Assembly: GCA_002803225.1 (NCBI GenBank)
Contig: NXFV01002031.1
Coordinates: 52,733 to 116,732, forward strand
Direction: 5' to 3'
Length of the DNA: 64,000 nt
DNA from: Gamarada debralockiae
Lineage: Eukaryota; Ascomycota; Leotiomycetes; Helotiales; Hyphodiscaceae
Numbering within the stretch: the stretch's first letter is position 1; the number at the start of each line of letters is the position of its first letter. The notes under the pieces are model-generated. The model searched no databases and was not told where the DNA came from. It saw only the letters and a program-made list of their open reading frames with translations. The position numbers and the translations under genes were made by a program. Positions 58,855 through 64,000 of this stretch are shown here, one piece after another.

Positions 58855-59752
58855 ATGGCTCCAAATCTTCCCCGTCGCGCTCTCATCGCAGTGACCTCCG
58901 CGCAAGCAAAGCTCCACGGAGAGCACCAAACAGGGGTGTTCATAGGCGAAGTAATGCATCCATTCGATGTTTTCACGAAGGCTGGTTTTGAAGTTGATTT
59001 TGCATCCGAGACTGGAAAGTATTACGTTGATTGGTTGAGCGAACAGCCTTCTTTCTTAACTGGCAGAGATGTTACCGAGTGGAGCGATCTTAATTCAGAG
59101 TTCAGAAAGAGGTTGGATCATATGCCGAAGGCTGAGGACGTTGATTCATCCAAGGTTAGTGCATTTGACGCAGCCTAGAAGCAGTTCCTAATGTTAGGAA
59201 ATTGCTAACTTGGGATGCGCAGTACGGCTTGTTCTTTGCTTCCGCAGGTCACGCCGCATTGATTGATTATCCTCATGCCAAGAATCTCCAGAAAATAGCA
59301 TCCGATGTGTGGAACAAGGGCGGAATCGTGTCATCTGTGTATGCCATCGCTATATCCATAGTTAGAGAACACATTCACGCTGACTAATTTGAAGCTGCCA
59401 TGGTCCCGCCCTCTTTGGAGGAGTTATAGACGCTTCTACCGGCAAGTCTATCATCAGTGGCAAGACAATTACTGGCTTTACAACCGAAGGAGAGTATGTG
59501 ATGAAGCTTATGGACACTCTTAAATCATGGAATGAGCCACTTGTCGAGGAAATGGCTGCTGAGCTGGGCGCCAAATGTAAGTTACTTGCTCCGGCATTGC
59601 CACATTCATAACTTATCTCTACAACAGATGAAAGACCTCCCGGAGTCTGGGACTCATTCCACGTTACCGATGGCAGATTAGTCACAGGCACCAATCCAGC
59701 GAGCGCAACCGAAGCTGCAGAGGCGGCGGTTGAAGCATTTGATAAGTTATAG
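58855..59752 (+). CDS. DJ-1/PfpI superfamily, HSP31-type protein (glyoxalase III or chaperone)
   Basis: There are four exons (58855-59154, 59223-59338, 59395-59576, 59628-59752), giving 240 residues, the normal length of HSP31-like proteins. The catalytic triad region is visible: Glu32 in GVFIGEVMHPFDVF, Cys140 and His141 in VCHGPALFGG, a motif assembled exactly across the second intron (GT|GTATGC...GAAG|C). It is followed by GKTITGFTTEGE and the end GRLVTGTNPASATEAAE. Members convert methylglyoxal to lactate without glutathione and protect against oxidative and carbonyl stress. The first intron follows DVDSSK. It is intact, in contrast to the ferric reductase gene next door. Confidence 0.92.
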
Positions 59753-59839
59753 AGCGGATAGCAGTACTTACATCTGCCTATGCGTTATGCTCAGATAGTG
59801 CTTTTCAATGCTCGTTAAATTCTATTTTTATGCTATCCT

Positions 59840-61046
59840 CAATGCCCATAGGGTTTGTGACAAGTGCATCATAAAGTGGAGTTGCTTCGGATCAGCCGTG
59901 TTCCACCACAGACTTAGCGCATCACCTGCCCTCTGAGAAAGCCTTCCCCCGCGTGTACATACATCTACGTCTAGGCAGGGTTGTTTCTGTTTATGTGCAT
60001 TGCAAGGGTACATGATCATCCGCCAAAACCGTGTCTTCCGTTACCGTGGTGCGCGAGCCCATATCATCCATGAATATGGCGCAGTCAGGGTCAGCATACA
60101 GCTTCAGAAGCCCTTACGTCAAAGCCGGGCAGGCCATCAACCTTTGGATAACGTCCGTCAGCTTCTGATCCTTCTCGCAGAGTCATCCATTTGTGGTGAT
60201 CCCCTTTGTAGAGAAGCCGCAAGATCATCTGCATCTCTTCATCGAACCTGGGAGGGGCCTAACCCGAGAACTCTTATACTATCCCAAGAATAGCCATGCC
60301 ATGAGCCCTTTGGTGCTGTTTAGAGGACCTCATGGGAAGAGTATTTCTATGGACGACTGTGAGAACATTTTCATAGTAGCTCGTGACTTTGGAATCGCAG
60401 CGTATTTGCCATACCTAAAGCAACTCATTCACGGTTATAATGCGTGTGAAATTCGCGCTCGTCGGATCCATCTGGTCTCGGGACGTCGGTAAGTCGGGAC
60501 CCTTTATTTCCTTTGAAACAGATCTGACAGAGCCAGGGGTCATAATCGCAACCCAGCGGCTCCTTAATGGATGGTGCATTGAATTAGGATACGCTAGATG
60601 ATGGTTGGGTACGTACTGCAAAAGCCGTGTTCTTCTTGGTCTCACTAACAGCGGGAAGTAATAGATTCTGGCCATCTCAATCTACTGCGAATCAAGCGAC
60701 ATCGGCAACAAATCCTTTGGAAAACGTCTATCCGGGCAAAGCTCCATTGCGACATATCGTTCAGGGAGAAGTTGCAGGAGAGCATATTGAGAAGAAGCCA
60801 GTGGACAACATCGACTGGGATGAAAAGGCGCTTGTAGAGGGAGCACTTGAGTCTGAGGGACAGATGAGGAGAGATGGGAAGGTGCTTGTTACAAGTAAGT
60901 TGCCCGGTCTATCGTTCCGGCCATGCTAACCGATGGCAGTCTCTAGAACCAACGATATCTGAGATGAATTACGAAGTGTTGTCTGAGACCATCTGACGGA
61001 TGGAGTGAGCTACTTCGAACTTGATTATCAACCTTCGCAGAAGTAA
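59840..61046 (+). pseudogene. ferric-reductase-like (FRE/NOX superfamily) gene, disabled
   Basis: Similarity runs as ARAHIIHEYGAVRVSIQL, then, one frame away, YVKAGQAINLWITSVSF followed by TGA (about 60169-60171) where Trp is expected, then SFSQSHPFVVIPFVEKPQDHLHLFIEP, which is the FAD-binding block HPF of ferric reductases. The NAD-binding part continues with FIVARDFGIAAYLPYLKQL. Beyond an intron-like gap are AQRLLN-type and VYPGKAPLRHIVQ pieces. The tail DI*DELRSVV*DHLTDGVSYFELDYQPSQK contains two more TGA codons (about 60960 and 60987) in one frame. The membrane domain is only faintly recognisable upstream (LFLFMCIARV near 59980), so the left limit is a guess. Intact relatives reduce iron or copper at the plasma membrane. 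Confidence 0.75.
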
Positions 61047-61866
61047 GGCAGATGGGATAGTTGGATAGCATTTCTTGTAGCGTGGTTTACCCTCTCTCGC
61101 CCCCTGATTCATTGCTTTTAGATAGAATATATATTTTAGTTATCACATATACCAAGTTGTGCTCATCCCTAGTAGATGGTGTTTGCAAAAGAATCGCATT
61201 CGGATGTAAGAGTAAGTGCCGCTTTTGATAGCTGCGGGAATCTCCTTGTGTAAGGGCGATCGTGAACCTACTGTTGAGATTTAGTTCTGATCGCTTTTGA
61301 AAGTTTCTATCTTTGTCGATGAAGGAATAATCGCCGATTACATAAAAGATGGCTGAGGATGTGGATAGCTGATCGAGGAGAATGTTAAATGCAGGATTGA
61401 AACAGAGCGCTCGAGAGCTTGTAGCAATCCTTATCCGTCCACTTTTCGACGCCCTTCGCTTCTACCTCGAATGTCTCCAATTCACATCCACAACCACACT
61501 CAAAATATTCTGGCACATTTCCTTTGCCCTCATTACTGTTTCGCAGTCCAGCCAATCAGCATAGTCTTCCTCTCCACTCCCAATCCCAAACTCTCAAGTG
61601 CTAGCAGTCCGGCCGTAACCTCAATCCACGGTTGCGAATCCTCATTTTGTTCTTCTTGTCTCTTTTGCTTTTTCTTTCCCTTTCCCTTTCTTTTGGAGAT
61701 CGGAATTGCGGCCCCTGCGGAATAGGTTTGGGGTTTCTCCTTTTTTGATGAGTTGGAGGAGAGTGTTGGAAGTTTGTGACCGCATGCTCAACGGAGCCTC
61801 TCCCTGGAGAGAGTGGGAAAGGGCTTGCTGGTTACGTCGCGAAAAGCGTGAAACCCCTGCTCTAGG
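61047..61866. other. intergenic, no gene seen
   Basis: This lies between the ferric reductase remnant and the F-box pseudogene (converging). A C/T-rich stretch at about 61480-61690 yields Phe/Cys-rich frames without a motif. Confidence 0.5.
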
Positions 61867-63961
61867 TCAGGAGACATGCCAAGTAGATGCCTGAAGCCTA
61901 GGATTCGAAAGTGGAAAGCTATGCCACTCGTCTCGCCAATCACCGGAGCTATTTTCGTTCTCGGGCCAGAGCCTCCTGAACACCGGCTTCATCTGCGGAG
62001 TGAGAGCGTCTGGATCATCGCGCGTTACATCCGTCACATCCAAGAGACTACGACTTCTAAATGGAAGCTCCTCGACGATCAATTGCCCCTGGCAGTCATC
62101 CCTCGGGTTCCGTTCGACTTTCCACGATTGGCCAATTCGATCGATCACTTTCACAAGTCCGTTCGCAGGAAGACGACAGTAGGGCTCATTAGGTTCACCA
62201 AAGAAACCACCTCCGTAAATGCATAGCTGTAGGGATTGTAGCGGTAGAGTATTGGTGCCCTTTCTAGTTGAGATGCTTTGAAAGATGGCGCGTGCGAGAG
62301 CTTCATCGAGGGCAGCGTTAATGAGAGCATCACGCACATGACCGTTTCGAGGTGTGTCGCCGCCCGGATTGTATCTATCCTCTGGGAAGAACGACTGATG
62401 AAAGTCGTCAAAGGATGGATCATTGGATATTTCGATCTCCTCCGCATCTTCAGGTAGCCGCTTCCAAATCGTTCGGTTTGAACAATCCAGTATGAGGGAC
62501 AAGTTTTGAAGTCTAGGTATACCGCCTAGTGTTCTGTAGATTACTTATTCTTCTTTGTCACCTTTTGATCGCGGTATAATCAACTTGAGATCGTCAAGCA
62601 GTGGACACTGTTGTAGAATCTTGTCCACTACAGGGGCAGTAAATTCGATTGAGCTGAGGTGCCCAAATACTTCGAGATAAAGCTTGCGGAGAGAGCTCCC
62701 GTGACACTGAAGAATGGACGTGAGCTGTCCAAGCTTAAGGGGATTGGCACTAATTGTGAGTGACTCCAATGGCGGGAGACTCCATATGAAGGAGCTGAAA
62801 GTGTTGAGATATTCATCACGAGATTCGTGGTACCATAGATCGATCTTCAACTCCAGCGCCCGAAGAGATCTGAAAGGACAGTGTATTGTCAACCAGTCTA
62901 GCGCTTCCTGGTCGATGGTGGCGCTTAGTTCGAGGGTGCGCAAGGCTGAGAAGTCAATGAGCTTGTTCCAAGTCATGATGTCTTCCAACGTGAGCCGTTC
63001 TTTCTCGAACAGTTTCAATTGCGTCACAAATCCTTTTCGAGCGACAGCCTTGTTTTCGTCCAGAGTGAATCCTGGCCAAACTGTTCTCTCTGCGGGGACT
63101 TGAAAGTCCTCGATGCTGGCGCCGGATCTGAGGTAACCCTGAGATACTTCCTTCAGATTCGGTGCCAATCTAGATATTGTCTGAAAGAAAGCCTCTTCAT
63201 CGTAGCTCCTGGGGTGGTACCTCGTGGCAATGCTGTATAAGTTCGGTGAAGTTACCAACGCAAACTAGCCGTAACAGCGGAGTTAGTAATTGTTACATTC
63301 GGAAGGACTTTGGAGAATTCTTGCTCCAAGACACATTTCGACAGTCGCTACTCCCAAAACAGTCCGAACAGGAAACATTTCATTCCCACATACGTACCTC
63401 GTGGTAATCGACATGGGGCTCGTCAAAGGAGCGAAGTTTGAAGCTTCCAAGGTAAAGCCGGCAGTGAGGGAGATGCCGATGTAAGGTTGCTAGAAGACAA
63501 GGCGAGAACTGGTTTGAGCAGGTATAATAGATATCCAAAAGGGAAGGGAGCTGCTGGATAAAGTCCGCTAAAGGTTTCCACGCATCGTCTTCGTCAATTG
63601 CTTCTTGCGCAAGCCGATCATCTGCAATAGAATTGAAACAATATTACCGTCCTTTCTGTGTGGCGACTATGGCTTGCCCCTTATCATCCTCTTCCCGTGG
63701 CATTGTGCCATCAATATTTAAACGGTGGACTTGATCATGGCAAGATAATCGCTGAAGTCTTTTGATCCAAGAATCGGCATTGAGTTGAAGCTGTTTACGA
63801 CTCGCAACGCCAACATGAATTTTCCCGAACAAGAGAGCCTTCGCCACCAAGCGACACTCTCTGCTTACGAGCGTGAAGGCTCTCAGGTTGTTGAAATCAA
63901 GATACGCGCATATCTCGCGAAGGATTTCTGGAGGTGTGGACTCCAGAGTGTGGCTTGGCAT
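61867..63961 (-). pseudogene. F-box protein gene with in-frame stop
   Basis: The first exon (63961 to about 63644) encodes an F-box (STPPEILREICAYLDFNNLRAFTLVSRECRLVA). The next piece (about 63624-63398) gives AQEAIDEDDAWKPLADFIQQLPSL and ends YHE. After an intron at 63265-63397 with a TACTAAC-type branch site comes FALVTSPNLYSIATRYHP and a leucine-rich stretch (LRTLELSA, LRALELKIDLW, LESLTISANPL). A TAA at 62547-62545 stops the frame after GDKEE, but the same frame continues without a shift (VIYRTLGGIPRLQNLSLILDCSN) to 61867. No workable intron removes the stop. The first junction (around 63640) also does not resolve cleanly in frame. F-box proteins choose substrates for SCF ubiquitin ligases. 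A functional two-part reading cannot be excluded. Confidence 0.7.
62545..62547 (-). other. premature TAA stop in the F-box gene
   Basis: Flanking codons read GAA GAA TAA GTA ATC. Both sides are leucine-rich F-box-type protein in the same phase, so a single substitution separates the two halves. Confidence 0.75.
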
Positions 63962-64000
63962 ATATATATATATATATTTGGGGGGGGGGGGGGGGGGGGG
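63959..64000. repeat. (TA)n microsatellite joined to poly-G at the window edge
   Basis: TATATATATATATATA (about 63961-63976) passes through TTT into an unbroken run of about 20 G up to the last base. It lies just upstream of the F-box start codon. Confidence 0.9.

Noticed and set aside
25213..63258. Secondary metabolite gene cluster
   Set aside because: GMC oxidase, questin-oxidase-like, SMP-30-like and PrpF-like genes occur, but there is no PKS, NRPS, terpene synthase or cluster regulator, and housekeeping genes separate them.

Overview
The window is nuclear DNA of a filamentous ascomycete. Genes are split by short GT-AG introns (about 45-120 bp, some with a canonical TACTAAC-type branch site), there are no operons, and the proteins are fungal (ATG9, ATG26, COG6, VID27, CMR1, a HET-domain protein). 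The protein style suggests Leotiomycetes or a nearby class, but this is an impression that I could not test.

Layout. (1) 1-13.9 kb is an accessory region. It holds a possible gene tail at the left edge, a broken ankyrin/transmembrane gene with a NACHT-like P-loop remnant, a broken C2H2 zinc-finger gene, an intact HET-domain gene with a coiled coil, a decayed dispersed repeat, a 584-bp element with terminal inverted repeats and TA flanks, and a questin-oxidase-like gene with one in-frame stop. (2) 14.5-27.4 kb is housekeeping: mitochondrial ribosomal protein uS17m, a Sap1/spastin-type AAA ATPase, a mitoferrin, and the divergent pair ATG9/COG6. (3) 28.3-30.4 kb is a broken GMC oxidoreductase. 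(4) 30.9-36.5 kb has VID27 and a secreted SMP-30-like beta-propeller protein. (5) 36.7-39.25 kb is AT-rich with three different tandem repeats and probable transposon debris. (6) 39.25-57.9 kb has a PrpF-like protein carrying a pentapeptide minisatellite, CMR1, ATG26, FCP1, the complex I subunit NDUFA13/GRIM-19, a PanE/ApbA-type ketopantoate reductase and a single-pass membrane protein with repeated Ser-Gly-Glu/Asn strands. (7) 58.8-64 kb has an intact DJ-1/HSP31-type protein, a broken ferric reductase and a broken F-box gene, ending in (TA)n plus poly-G.

Main pattern. Every core gene reads cleanly through all its predicted splice junctions. Six accessory genes (ankyrin, C2H2, questin oxidase-like, GMC oxidase, ferric reductase, F-box) carry in-frame stops and/or frameshifts inside otherwise recognisable protein. 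This argues against general sequencing error and for selective loss of accessory functions. I found no clear evidence of a new multigene system. The nearest candidates are the ankyrin/NACHT-remnant plus HET neighbourhood (fungal self/non-self recognition type) and the repeat-expanded PrpF protein.
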